NCBI RefSeq assembly: GCF_016756595.1
Contig: NZ_AP023257.1
Span: 4,542,001-4,606,000 of the forward strand
Direction: 5' to 3'
Length of the DNA: 64,000 nt
Source: Mesorhizobium sp. L-2-11
Lineage (GTDB): Bacteria > Pseudomonadota > Alphaproteobacteria > Rhizobiales > Rhizobiaceae
The notes under the pieces are model-generated. The model had not been told where the DNA came from, did not search any database, and worked only from the letters and a program-made list of their open reading frames with translations. Position numbers and translations under genes: made by a program. Positions 16,971 through 26,688 of this stretch are shown one piece after another (position 1 is the first letter of the stretch; each line of letters starts with the position of its first letter).

Positions 16971-17382
16971 ATGACCACCCGTTTTCGGAAACCTTCTCAT
17001 CCGCGTCAACGCCAGCTTCCTGATTCTCGCATCGGCAGGCGGCCTGATAACCGACATTGCCGGCTCCTTCTTCGGGCGCAGCGCCGAGGCAGCCTTGCTC
17101 GCCAATGCACCCGGGACCGGCATCGGCTTCATCGAGGCGCACGGGCTTGCCCTGATCATCGGGCTGACCATGTGGCGCAGCGCCTATTCCCTGAACTGGC
17201 ACGCTGTCCTGGCGGCCGTCCATGCACTGCTCGGAACCGCAAACCTCTTGTTCTGGCAGTTCTTCATCGCCGCCGACGTGCTCATCGTCGGCGACGCGAC
17301 GACCGCGGCACATTGGCTGTTCGTGGTTGCCCACCTCGCGGTTCTGGCGGGCACTGCCCGGCCAGTCGCGTCATCGCACTGA
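16971..17382 (+). pseudogene. Small membrane protein, apparently frameshifted near the start
   Basis: ATG at 16971 has a suitable AAAGGA upstream, but the frame that encodes a hydrophobic protein (NLLIRVNASFLILASAGGLITDIAG onward, to the stop at 17382) is shifted by one base. If the T run at 16982-16985 had three bases instead of four, the ATG would read MTTRFGNLLIRVN straight into it, giving a protein of about 137 residues with four hydrophobic segments. In the present sequence only a late TTG at 17095 could start that frame. It lies directly downstream of the RND pump gene and probably belongs to its operon. Family not recognised. Confidence 0.55.
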
Positions 17383-17413
17383 CCTTCGATCAACATCAGG
17401 AGAAACGAAAAAA

Positions 17414-17743
17414 ATGCCTCTGAAATCCGCGAAGAAATTCCGCTCGGCCGCTGCATTGCTCGCGGCCGGCCTCGCCGCCGTCGAGATCATCGGCATCGCC
17501 GCGCCGGCGCTGTCGCTGGTCAGCCAGGCCGAGGCCCGAGTCGGCCAGCCCTGGACGCCCCGGAGTGCCGCAGGCGTCGCACGGCGCACCACATGGCGCG
17601 TGCTCCGGCACACTACAGCATGGGTTCCCGCGCTGCCCGCGGGCTGCGTGCGCACCAAGGTCAACGGCTTCGCCGTCTGGCGTTGCGGCGGCACCTACTA
17701 TCGAGCCTATCAAGGCCGCTATATCGTCGTTGTCGTCGATTAA
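17414..17743 (+). CDS. Small secreted protein, unknown function
   Basis: ATG at 17414 lies shortly after AGGAG. The 109-residue product has a long hydrophobic N-terminal segment ending in SQAEA, a likely signal peptidase site. The mature part of about 70 residues is basic and contains two Cys (in PAGCVRTKV and VWRCGGTYYR) spaced to form a disulphide, with an aromatic-rich end and a run of four Val before the last Asp. Similar small exported proteins of rhizobia have no known function. Its stop overlaps the stop of the convergent regulator gene. Confidence 0.7.
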   Translation: MPLKSAKKFRSAAALLAAGLAAVEIIGIAAPALSLVSQAEARVGQPWTPRSAAGVARRTTWRVLRHTTAWVPALPAGCVRTKVNGFAVWRCGGTYYRAYQGRYIVVVVD

Positions 17744-19257
17744 CCGACCCCGGGCGCAGCCTGCCGCCCAAGCGCAAGCATGACGCCTTCGGCGAGATGC
17801 TCCGCGTCGGCCTGATTCTCGAACGGGACGCCGCGCAGCGCATAGTCGACCGGCGAAAACGGATCGCCCTCGTCGATGAGGGCGATCTGCCGCCTCGCCC
17901 GTTCCATCTCGCCCATCTGGGCGTAGCAGGCGGCGATTCGCGTGCGGATCCACGGCGCCGGGCGTGTGGCAAGCTCCAACGCCTCCGCCGCTGGCCGGTA
18001 TTCGCCCATCATGTAGAGCGCCAATGCGCGGTCGAACTGGTACCAGTGTGGGTGCAAGGGGTCGATGCGTATGCCACGCGCCAGCCAGGTCAGCGCCTCG
18101 AGCGGTCTACCGCGCATTGTAAGCAGCATACCCATCTGCTCGATGCTGTCGGCGTCATAAGGGTTGAGCTGCAGGGCGATGCGCATGTGGTGTTCCGCTG
18201 CCTCGTGGTCGCGCATATAAAGTCGTACCAGTGACTGCACGCGGTGGCCGGTCGCCTGATCCGGCGATAAGGACAGGCCCTTGTCTGCAAGGTCGCGGGC
18301 GTTTTCCAGCACAGCGTCACTAGCGCGTCCGAATTCTCCATCCAATGCGCGAGCCAAAGCGAGATATGTGTAGGCCAGGCCATAGGTCGGGTCCTTGGCG
18401 ATGGCCGCCTCGAACAACGCCTCCGCACCCCGCTGATCGGTCTGGGCGGGATCGCGCAGGAGCGCGAAGCCGCGCAGCGCCAGCTCATAGGCGGCGAGGC
18501 TGGTGATAGGCTTGCGCGAAGCCTGCTCCAGACCGGCATTGGTGACCCGCGTGACCAGCCGGCTGACGATCTGCTCGACGATCTCCCGCTCGATCGCGAA
18601 CAGGCCCGTGCCGCGCGACTGGTAGCGGTCGCCCCAGAGCTGGCTGGCGCTCGCGGTATCGACCAGATTTACAGCCGCCACCACCTGTTCGCCCTGACGC
18701 CGCACCGAGCCTTCGACGAGGAAGTCCGCGCCGATGCGCGAACGGATCTGCGGCCACTCGGTGCGCGCAAAAGAGGCGAAGGAAAAGCTCGAATTGCGTG
18801 CCAGGACGGTGACGGTTCCGAAGCGCGCCAGCCCGTTGATGATATCCTCGGCGAAGCCGTCTACAATCGCCTCGTCCGCCGGATCGCCGCTTTCATTGCG
18901 GAAACGCAGCACCGCCACGATCGGCTGCCCGCCGATCTCCGGCGATTGCTCGGCTTCGGCCGCCAGCATGTAGCCGCGTTTGGAGACGGTGCGAACCATA
19001 TCCTCGCCGATTGCCTTGCGGATTTCGCGGATCGATTGCGTCAGCGAATCTTCGGTAACGAAAATGCCGGGCCAAGCGACTTCCATCAGCTCTGACTTGG
19101 GCACGATGCGGCCCATGTTGCGGGCGAGATGTGTCAACAGGGTATAGGCTTTGGGACGAAGGAATAGCGGCTCATCGGGGCCGCGCAGTGTCCCCCTGGC
19201 CAGATCCAGCGTGAATCCGCCAAATCGAAAGGTCTGATCGGCAGTCGCGATCGCCAC
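17740..19257 (-). CDS. Winged-helix regulator with TolB-like and TPR region (CadC/adenylate-cyclase associated type)
   Basis: GTG at 19257 follows AGGGAGG and begins right before the DNA-binding part. Residues 5-100 form an OmpR-type winged helix (FGGFTLDLARGTL, then EVAWPGIFVTEDSLTQSIREIRKAIG). Residues 115-230 resemble the TolB-N-like segment found in such regulators (VAVLRFRNESGD, EDIINGLARFGTVTVLARNSSF). The rest is a series of TPR helices up to the C-terminus. This architecture is common in rhizobia and lacks a membrane helix here, so the protein is probably cytoplasmic. The gene is divergent from the broken AraC gene and convergent with the efflux operon. Confidence 0.8.
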   Translation of the reverse strand: MAIATADQTFRFGGFTLDLARGTLRGPDEPLFLRPKAYTLLTHLARNMGRIVPKSELMEVAWPGIFVTEDSLTQSIREIRKAIGEDMVRTVSKRGYMLAAEAEQSPEIGGQPIVAVLRFRNESGDPADEAIVDGFAEDIINGLARFGTVTVLARNSSFSFASFARTEWPQIRSRIGADFLVEGSVRRQGEQVVAAVNLVDTASASQLWGDRYQSRGTGLFAIEREIVEQIVSRLVTRVTNAGLEQASRKPITSLAAYELALRGFALLRDPAQTDQRGAEALFEAAIAKDPTYGLAYTYLALARALDGEFGRASDAVLENARDLADKGLSLSPDQATGHRVQSLVRLYMRDHEAAEHHMRIALQLNPYDADSIEQMGMLLTMRGRPLEALTWLARGIRIDPLHPHWYQFDRALALYMMGEYRPAAEALELATRPAPWIRTRIAACYAQMGEMERARRQIALIDEGDPFSPVDYALRGVPFENQADAEHLAEGVMLALGRQAAPGVG

Positions 19258-19457
19258 TGGGATACCCTCCCTGACAAGCTCATTGACATACCGTATGCGC
19301 GTCCCGTCAAGAGGCGTGTGGGGCGAGCAGGAATTTGCGCGGAGCGCAATTTCGATCAAACTGGCGATGCCACGAGACGGCACCATCCTCGTGCCAAATG
19401 CGAGGCCGTGCCAATGAGGGCATGTCGGATACCAGGACTGCCAATGCGAGGAGTGAT

Positions 19458-20209
19458 ATGAACCCGACCGAGAAAGCGCTGTGGTTCGTCGAAAGCCGTC
19501 TGCCGGAAGCCATCTCGCTCGACGATGTCGCCAACAACAGCGGCGTGTCGCGCTTTCACGTGACGCGAGCTTTCGGTGCGGCGACCGGCCGTTCGGTGAT
19601 GGGCTACCTGCGTTCTCGCCGGCTGACCGAGGCGGCGCGCAGGCTCGCCGCCGGCGCACCGGACATCCTCTCGGTCGCGCTCGACGCCGGCTATGCCTCG
19701 CATGAGGCTTTCACCCGCGCCTTCCGCGACCAGTTCGGCACCACGCCAGAACTGGTGCGCGCGCAAGGCTCACTCAAGAACCTCGATCTCGTGGAGCCGA
19801 TCCTGATGGACCAGTCCTTCCTCACCAATCTCGAGCCGCCGCGTTTCGAAACGAGCCGGCCGTTCCTCATCGCCGGTCTCGGCGAACGCTATAGCTGTGA
19901 AACCAGCGCCGGCATCCCGATGCAATGGCAAAGGTTCGGCCCCTATATCGGCAACATTCCAGGCGAGGTCGGCGACGTCGCCTATGGCGTCTGCGTCAAC
20001 GGCGACGATGCAGGCAATTTCGACTATATCGCCGGCGTCGAGGTGTCCGATTTTTCGGACCTGCCGAAGGAGTTTTCGCGCGTACGCGTGCCGGCGCAGA
20101 AATACGCCGTGTTCGCCCATCGTGACCACATCTCGACCATCCGCCGCACGAATTCGATCCGCGCAGCGGCAATGGCGGGTTGGAAATCTGGATACCGGTC
20201 AAAGGGTGA
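19458..20209 (+). pseudogene. AraC-family regulator with GyrI-like domain, internal deletion and frameshift
   Basis: ATG at 19458 follows GAGGAG. Residues 1-105 form an AraC-type double helix-turn-helix (GVSRFHVTRAFGAATG, then ILSVALDAGYASHEAFTRAFRDQFG) and the following part is a GyrI-like effector domain. Near the end, after ISTIRRT, about 20-25 residues usually present are missing and the frame changes: the expected last strand, EFDPRSGNGGLEIWIPVKG and a stop at 20207-20209, is readable only in another frame. In its own frame the gene runs through the repeat into the insertion sequence and stops at 20271-20273. I interpret this as a small deletion that removed about 60-70 bases. Confidence 0.75.
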
Positions 20210-20226
20210 GGCACCGCCTTATCTTG

Positions 20227-20244
20227 CCTTCTCCCCCTTGTGGG
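20227..20244. repeat. Left fragment of intergenic palindromic repeat, split by the IS
   Basis: CCTTCTCCCCCTTGTGGG is the first arm of a rhizobial intergenic repeat whose remainder continues at 21542. The final nine bases CCTTGTGGG (20236-20244) are the left copy of the target duplication made by the insertion sequence. Confidence 0.8.
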
Positions 20245-21541
20245 CAGGGCTGTCCGGGGAAAGTTATTCATAAATGAAGGCCATCTGATTGGGAGAGGCT
20301 CGGTCCCTTGGTCGGCTTGGATTGACCGGTGGCGGCTTATCGATGGTGTGCAGTTTCCGCCGCCCGAACAAGTATTGAGCGACCAGTTCTGTGAACCTCA
20401 AGATAGGAATAGTGACGCGGCGGGTGCGCGCGACAATGCGCAGCAGCGCAAAGGCGATCATTGCTGCAAAGAGTTGCAGGCGACTTGCATTGCCGTTGTT
20501 GCCGAGGAACTTGCGGATCTTGAGGTGCTGCTTGATCCATCGGAACAGAAGCTCGATGTGCCAGCGGCCTTTGTAGAGCCGTCCAATCTCGACGGCGGAG
20601 CGCTCCAGATCGTTGGTCAAAAGCGTGATGGTGTCGCCCGTTTCGCGCTGAACGCGCAGGCGACGCAGCCGCATCGGCAGCTTGCAAGCAGCCTTGCTGA
20701 CCAGGCTTACCTCACTGTCTTCCACAACCAGGAAGCCGTCGCCCTGCGGCTCGGCTACAGGGCGATCACGCAGCAGCGCCAGCCTCATGTTGGATTTGGG
20801 CCGCGTCACGAAGATCGATCCGGCTTCGGCGATCGCCGTCCACCAGCCATAATGGCAGTAGCCCTTGTCGAACACGTAGGTCGCTCCAGCTTCGATCGTG
20901 ATCTGGCGACCGACCTGGGCGTCGTTGACGTTGGCGTCGGTGATGTCGAGGATGCGCGGACAGTCGGTCTTCGGGTCATAGACGACATGCACCTTCATGC
21001 CGCGGATGCGCCCGTTCGACTTGGCCCAATCGCACAGTTTGCCGAGCGGAATGGGGGTCGAGTCGATCAGCCGCAGCATTGCTTCGCCCTCGCGCCGCAT
21101 TTGCCTGTCGAGCAGGTTCGCCACCAGACCGAACGCCTCGGCAAAGATGGCGACCGGACGCCGTCTGTTGGCATCCGACAAGGTCGAACGCATCAACGGA
21201 CCGCTGCCCAGGTGATAATGATGCTGGCTGTTGGCGTTCCAGCCGGCTTCCAGGCCACGCAAGCTGCTGCTGCCGCAGAACTGGGCATAGATCAGCGCCA
21301 CCAGATGATCCCAGCTTCTGAACGATTTGTCGTACGCATCCCCGTCGTGGCGATCCACAATTGCTTGGAATTGACGCCGATCGATGGGTTCAAGAAGCTG
21401 CCCGAAGATGCTAGGTGCAAAGCGCATGCCCCGTTCCTTTTCTGAGTCTCGACAACCAGAGAAAAGACGGACAAACCCCGTTTTACGGGGCATGCACATG
21501 TGGCATTTCGATTCACTCAAAACTTTCCCCGGACAGCCCTG
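20245..21541 (-). mobile_element. Complete IS4-type insertion sequence, 1297 bp
   Basis: Both ends carry a perfect 21-bp inverted repeat: CAGGGCTGTCCGGGGAAAGT followed by T at 20245-20265, and its complement at 21521-21541. The element is flanked by the 9-bp direct repeat CCTTGTGGG at 20236-20244 and 21542-21550, which is the target duplication. One transposase gene fills it. The intact ends and duplication show insertion by transposition, probably recent. It landed in an intergenic palindromic repeat just after the broken AraC gene. Confidence 0.93.
20264..21427 (-). CDS. IS4-family transposase
   Basis: A 387-residue transposase starting at the ATG at 21427. The N-terminal part is the DUF4372-like domain seen in one IS4 subgroup (RFAPSIFGQLLEPIDRR, then RSWDHLVALIYAQF). 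The DDE core is intact: Asp in LIDSTPIPLG, Asp in VFDKGYCHYGWW and Glu in the IS4 signature YKGRWHIELLFRWIKQ. The long frame continuing upstream of 21427 lies outside the conserved domain and partly outside the element, so it is not used. The stop codon lies inside the left terminal repeat. Confidence 0.92.
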   Translation of the reverse strand: MRFAPSIFGQLLEPIDRRQFQAIVDRHDGDAYDKSFRSWDHLVALIYAQFCGSSSLRGLEAGWNANSQHHYHLGSGPLMRSTLSDANRRRPVAIFAEAFGLVANLLDRQMRREGEAMLRLIDSTPIPLGKLCDWAKSNGRIRGMKVHVVYDPKTDCPRILDITDANVNDAQVGRQITIEAGATYVFDKGYCHYGWWTAIAEAGSIFVTRPKSNMRLALLRDRPVAEPQGDGFLVVEDSEVSLVSKAACKLPMRLRRLRVQRETGDTITLLTNDLERSAVEIGRLYKGRWHIELLFRWIKQHLKIRKFLGNNGNASRLQLFAAMIAFALLRIVARTRRVTIPILRFTELVAQYLFGRRKLHTIDKPPPVNPSRPRDRASPNQMAFIYE

Positions 21542-21926
21542 CCTTGTGGGAGAAGATGGCCGAGCGAAGCTCGGGATGAGGGGGGCTCGAGCTTGGCACC
21601 GACAGCACTCCGTCCAACACCCCTCTTCCGTCTCGGCGCTGCGCGCCGATCCACCTTCTCCCACAAGGGGAGAAGGCAAGACCGCGCTGTTACCGCCACG
21701 GTTGTCCAGCACCATCGTCACGCAAATCGCCGACCTTTGAGATTGGCTCCCCCTTCTCCCCTTTGTGGGAGAAGGTGGCCGCGAAGCGGCCGGATGAGGG
21801 GTGTTCCAACTTGGCAAAAACCGCACTCCGTCCAGCACCCCTTCCGTCTCTACGCTGCGCGCCGATCCGCCGCCCCGGGGCCAGTCACGGCCTCGCCCGC
21901 CCTTCGGGCCCCACAAGGGGAGTAGG
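21542..21926. repeat. Tandem copies of intergenic palindromic repeat
   Basis: After the right target duplication the repeat continues (GTGGGAGAAGATGGCCGAGC through to about 21680), and a second copy runs from about 21750 to 21926. Each copy has CTTCTCCCCTTTGTGGGAGA-type arms, a GGCCGCGAAGCGGCC hairpin, GGATGAGGGG, and a closing arm before the next gene. This is a high-copy non-coding family of Mesorhizobium-like genomes. No gene is visible in this 385-base stretch. Confidence 0.8.
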
Positions 21927-21934
21927 AAAGAGCG

Positions 21935-22870
21935 TTACAACTCCAGGTACCAATTCTGGCCGACCAGATCCTTGCCGAAGGCGTGGTGGCCTTCCTGGTC
22001 GGCCAGCTTGAAGCCGGCCGCCTCGTAGATGCGGCGCGCTGAGGTGAGCACGTCGTTGGTCCACAGCGTCAACGTCTTGTAGCCCTTGGCACGGGCAAAG
22101 CCGATGCATTCCTCGACCAGCCGCCTGCCGATGCCGAGACCGCGCGCCGACGGTTCGACATAGAGCAGGCGCAGCTTCGCCACCGCGTCCGACTGGCGCA
22201 CGACGAAGACCGAACCGACGACTTCCCCTTCCCGCTCGGCGATCCAGCTGCGTTCGCATTTCGGATCGCAGGATTTGACGAAAGCGCCGAGGATTTCGGC
22301 GACCAGTGCCTCATAAGTTTCGTCCCAGCCATATTCCTGCGCATAAAGCAGGCCCTGGCGATGGATGATCCAGCCGATGTCGCCGACCTGCAAGGGCCGC
22401 AGCATGTAGGGGACCTTGGGCTCTGCACTCTCGCCCAGCAGGCGCTGCACAGTCTGCATCGCCTTGACCAGCCTGTCCTGTTCCGGTGCGGAAAGCCGGT
22501 CGAGCAGGGTCGCGACCTGATCGTGCGAACCCTGGTTCAGCGGCGCGAACGCCGCCCTTCCCGCCGGCGTCAGCGTAATCGACGAGCGCCGAGCATCGGC
22601 TTGCGTCGCCGCGCGCTCGACCAGACCGCGCTCCTCGAACTTTTTCAGCAACCGGCTGAGATAGCCGGGGTCGAGACCGAGATCGCGCGCAAGATCGGTG
22701 GCGGTCAGGCCGTCGCGATGCGCCAGTTCATAGAGCACCCGAGCCTCGGTCAGCGAGAAGGGGCTTTTCAGCAGCCCCTCGTCGAGCAGCCCGATCTGGC
22801 GGGTGTAGAAGCGGTTGAAACCCCGCACAGCATCGATCCGCTCCCTGCCGGGTTGATGATGAATCGTCAT
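21935..22870 (-). CDS. MarR-type regulator fused to a GNAT acetyltransferase
   Basis: ATG at 22870 follows GGAGG; an in-frame ATG at 22900 is less well placed. Residues 1-150 form a MarR winged helix (FSLTEARVLYELA, LGLDPGYLSRLLKKFEERGL, then the DARRSSITLTPAG wing). Residues 155-311 form a GNAT domain with the acetyl-CoA loop VEPSARGLGIGRRLVEE and the ending IYEAAGFKL. Fusions of this type are common in alphaproteobacteria and probably link sensing or acetylation of a small molecule to gene control. The gene is divergent from groESL and has no operon partner. Confidence 0.9.
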   Translation of the reverse strand: MTIHHQPGRERIDAVRGFNRFYTRQIGLLDEGLLKSPFSLTEARVLYELAHRDGLTATDLARDLGLDPGYLSRLLKKFEERGLVERAATQADARRSSITLTPAGRAAFAPLNQGSHDQVATLLDRLSAPEQDRLVKAMQTVQRLLGESAEPKVPYMLRPLQVGDIGWIIHRQGLLYAQEYGWDETYEALVAEILGAFVKSCDPKCERSWIAEREGEVVGSVFVVRQSDAVAKLRLLYVEPSARGLGIGRRLVEECIGFARAKGYKTLTLWTNDVLTSARRIYEAAGFKLADQEGHHAFGKDLVGQNWYLEL

Positions 22871-23135
22871 GGCATCCTCCACCAGCGCAAGATCAACCAT
22901 TTACTTGACTTAGTCAAGTATCCGAAGCAGGGCATTGCCCAGTCCGAGAATGACGCCGACTTGTTGCTTCGCGACGCTTGCCATGCTGATAGACGAGGCG
23001 GGGCGACTGGTTCGACGAAGTGCGCGTCCTGCCGGGCGGCTCCCATCCGCTGGCGAAACGATGCGCGCCGGTGGTGCTTACTCTGCCGAGGCGCCAGTAC
23101 TTCATCGCTGGCCATCGATCGGCTCACTCAGCGCC
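22871..23135. other. Upstream region of groESL and the MarR-GNAT gene
   Basis: 265 bases without a gene. The left part should hold the MarR-GNAT promoter; TTTACTTGACTTAGTCAAGT at 22900-22919 contains the palindrome ACTTGACTTAGTCAAGT, a good candidate for autoregulation by the MarR domain. The rest shows nothing recognisable. Confidence 0.5.
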
Positions 23136-23163
23136 TTGACTCTCGTCAGCCGCCGGCTTATCT
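23136..23163 (+). promoter_or_regulatory. Probable sigma-70 type promoter of groESL
   Basis: TTGACT at 23136-23141 and TTATCT at 23158-23163 are separated by 16 bases. The predicted start falls within the CIRCE element that begins 11 bases downstream, the normal arrangement for HrcA-controlled groE operons. Confidence 0.65.
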
Positions 23164-23173
23164 CACCGCCACG

Positions 23174-23200
23174 TTAGCACTCGCCATTGGTGAGTGCTAA
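23174..23200 (+). promoter_or_regulatory. CIRCE element (HrcA operator)
   Basis: TTAGCACTC, nine bases, GAGTGCTAA: an exact match to the CIRCE consensus. HrcA bound here represses groESL until heat shock. hrcA itself is not in the window. Confidence 0.97.
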
Positions 23201-23289
23201 ACGTAGGTCCGGCGCCGCCGGGCTTGTAGGTTTGTCCGGCGCCGCCGGACGGAGGAACTGTTCTCACCATTCTCACCGAGGAATAAAAA

Positions 23290-23586
23290 ATGGCAAAGTC
23301 GAAGTTCCGCCCGCTTCATGACCGCGTGGTCGTACGCCGGGTTGAATCCGAATCCAAGACTGCCGGCGGGATCATCATCCCCGACACGGCGAAGGAAAAG
23401 CCGCAGGAAGGCGAGATCATCGCCGTTGGTTCCGGCGCCCGCGACGAAGCCGGCAAGCTCGTCCCGCTCGACGTCAAGGCAGGCGATCGCATCCTGTTCG
23501 GCAAGTGGTCGGGCACCGAAGTCAAGCTCAATGGCGAAGACCTTCTGATCATGAAGGAATCCGACATCATGGGCATCATCGGCTGA
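23290..23586 (+). CDS. groES: Co-chaperonin GroES
   Basis: A 98-residue protein of standard GroES length. Visible are [33 protein letters not shown], including the mobile loop, and the ending [15 protein letters not shown]. It forms the heptameric lid of the GroEL cage. The gene is 62 bases upstream of groEL and controlled by the CIRCE element upstream. ATG at 23290 follows GAGGAA. Confidence 0.98.
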   Translation: MAKSKFRPLHDRVVVRRVESESKTAGGIIIPDTAKEKPQEGEIIAVGSGARDEAGKLVPLDVKAGDRILFGKWSGTEVKLNGEDLLIMKESDIMGIIG

Positions 23587-23609
23587 ATATCGGCCTCACC
23601 CTCATTTAA

Positions 23610-25304
<1,695 letters not shown>

Positions 25305-25330
25305 TCCAGCCCATCAGCTTTCAGCTACGG

Positions 25331-25358
25331 AAAGGGCGGCCGAGAGGTCGCCCTTTTT
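25331..25358 (+). terminator. Rho-independent terminator of groESL
   Basis: AAAGGGCG and CGCCCTTT form the stem with inner C-C/G-G pairs, followed by a T run. It sits 27 bases after the groEL stop. Confidence 0.85.
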
Positions 25359-25511
25359 GTTTGTCATGCACCACAATCGCCGTGCCAGCTGTGAATCGGC
25401 GGGCGAGACTCCTGTACCGTTGTACGCTTTGGTAATAGTTACGGCATGATGGGGTGGACGGCGCCCGACGGCATCCGCACCGGCTTCCATGCGATGAAAG
25501 CCACAAAAACG

Positions 25512-26111
25512 TCAACTCACCGTTACAGCGACCTCTTTGGCCGGCAAAGCACCCTCAATCAGCGCGGCGACCTCATCGGCCACCGCCAGCACCGGGGCGC
25601 GGTCGCGGCTGGCGCGCGCGATCACCATCAACCCTTCCAGCGATGATTCGACAAGCAGCGCCAGGGCCCGGGCGCGGCGCTCGGGCACCCCTGCCCTGAC
25701 GAAGGCCGCCTGCAGCAGGCCTATCCATTGCTCGAAAGCCGAGCGGCACAGTTCGGCGAGTTCCGGCACGTCGGCGGGCCCGTCCAGCACCACGGGTGCG
25801 ATCGGACAGCCAAGCGTGAACTGGTTGTCCTCCAGCATGCGTGCGACCGACTGGTAAATGTGGTGGACAGCCACCGCCGGATCCTTTTCGGCGGCCAGCT
25901 CTTCGCCAAGCCATCGAGTCACCTTGTCAACGCTGTCGCGCGTCACCTCGATGACCAGCTGGTCCTTGCCGCCAGGAAAATGAAAGTAGAGCGATCCTCT
26001 TGGCGCACCGGAGGCGCTCAAAATGTCGTTGAGCGAGGTACCGTGATAGCCGCGCTGCCTTAGCAGCAGCGCCGTCGCCTCGATCATGCGGATGCGGGTG
26101 TCGTTCGCCAT
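25512..26111 (-). CDS. TetR/AcrR-family transcriptional regulator
   Basis: A 199-residue TetR protein: helix-turn-helix with ATALLLRQRGYHGTSLNDILSASG and the recognition helix RGSLYFHFPGGKDQL at residues 30-60, then a helical ligand domain with the GCPIAP segment of the YxaF/LmrA subgroup. The gene is divergent from the OsmC-like gene, with about 110 bases between the starts; that spacer is AT-rich (26145-26215) and the regulator probably binds there. It may control the OsmC and SnoaL-like genes. Confidence 0.9.
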   Translation of the reverse strand: MANDTRIRMIEATALLLRQRGYHGTSLNDILSASGAPRGSLYFHFPGGKDQLVIEVTRDSVDKVTRWLGEELAAEKDPAVAVHHIYQSVARMLEDNQFTLGCPIAPVVLDGPADVPELAELCRSAFEQWIGLLQAAFVRAGVPERRARALALLVESSLEGLMVIARASRDRAPVLAVADEVAALIEGALPAKEVAVTVS

Positions 26112-26223
26112 GTCAGCCTCTGTCAGGAGTGAGCATTATAAGCCTCGCCCTAAATATGACAATCGGTTTACATAATATGTAGATCAGTCTATATATCGGA
26201 AACCAGTTAAACAGGAGAACGAA

Positions 26224-26674
26224 ATGACCATTCGTGAAGCTGAGGCCCAATGGCAGGGGTCCTTAAAAGAGGGTTCGGGCCGTCTGCGGCTCGGCAGCGG
26301 CGTCTTCGAAGGCGCCTATTCCTTCCCGTCGCGCTTCGAAAACGGTCCCGGCACCAATCCCGAGGAACTGATTGCGGCGGCGCATGCCGGCTGCTTTTCG
26401 ATGGCGTTGAGCGCCATACTGGGCAGCGGCGGCCATATCCCGGTACGGATCCACACCGTCGCCAAGGTGCATCTCGGCACGAGCACGGCGGGACCGACGC
26501 TCACCCGCATCGACCTCGAAACGGAAGCCGAGGTCCCGGGCCTGGCCCCCCCCCGAGGAATTCCAGCGCCTTGCCCAATCGGCGAAGGCAACATGCCTCG
26601 TCTCCCGGGCTTTGGCGGGCGTGGCTGATATCAGGCTCAAGGCCGACCTCGTCGTGGCCGCTGCGGAAAAATGA
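26224..26674 (+). pseudogene. OsmC/Ohr-family peroxide reductase, frameshifted at a C9 run
   Basis: ATG at 26224 after CAGGAG starts an OsmC protein: Gly/Ser-rich start, [20 protein letters not shown] with the first catalytic Cys, then the strand before AEVPGLAP. At the C run 26546-26554 the frame is lost. In the shifted frame the family ending is perfect: [20 protein letters not shown] with the second catalytic Cys, to a stop at 26672-26674. Together they give about 149 residues, the normal size for OsmC. As written, the protein would end at 26628 without its resolving Cys. Eight C bases would restore it. Real frameshift, phase variation or base-calling error are all possible. Confidence 0.85.
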
Positions 26675-26688
26675 AAGGAGATACCGAG

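Noticed and set aside
17740..19659. Extension of the TPR regulator to a 639-residue protein
   Set aside because: Residues before GTG 19257 are Arg/Ser-rich without homology and overlap the divergent AraC gene; a good ribosome binding site precedes 19257.
20240..21445. 401-codon forward frame inside the insertion sequence
   Set aside because: Antisense to the transposase with intact DDE signature; no independent domain or start signal.
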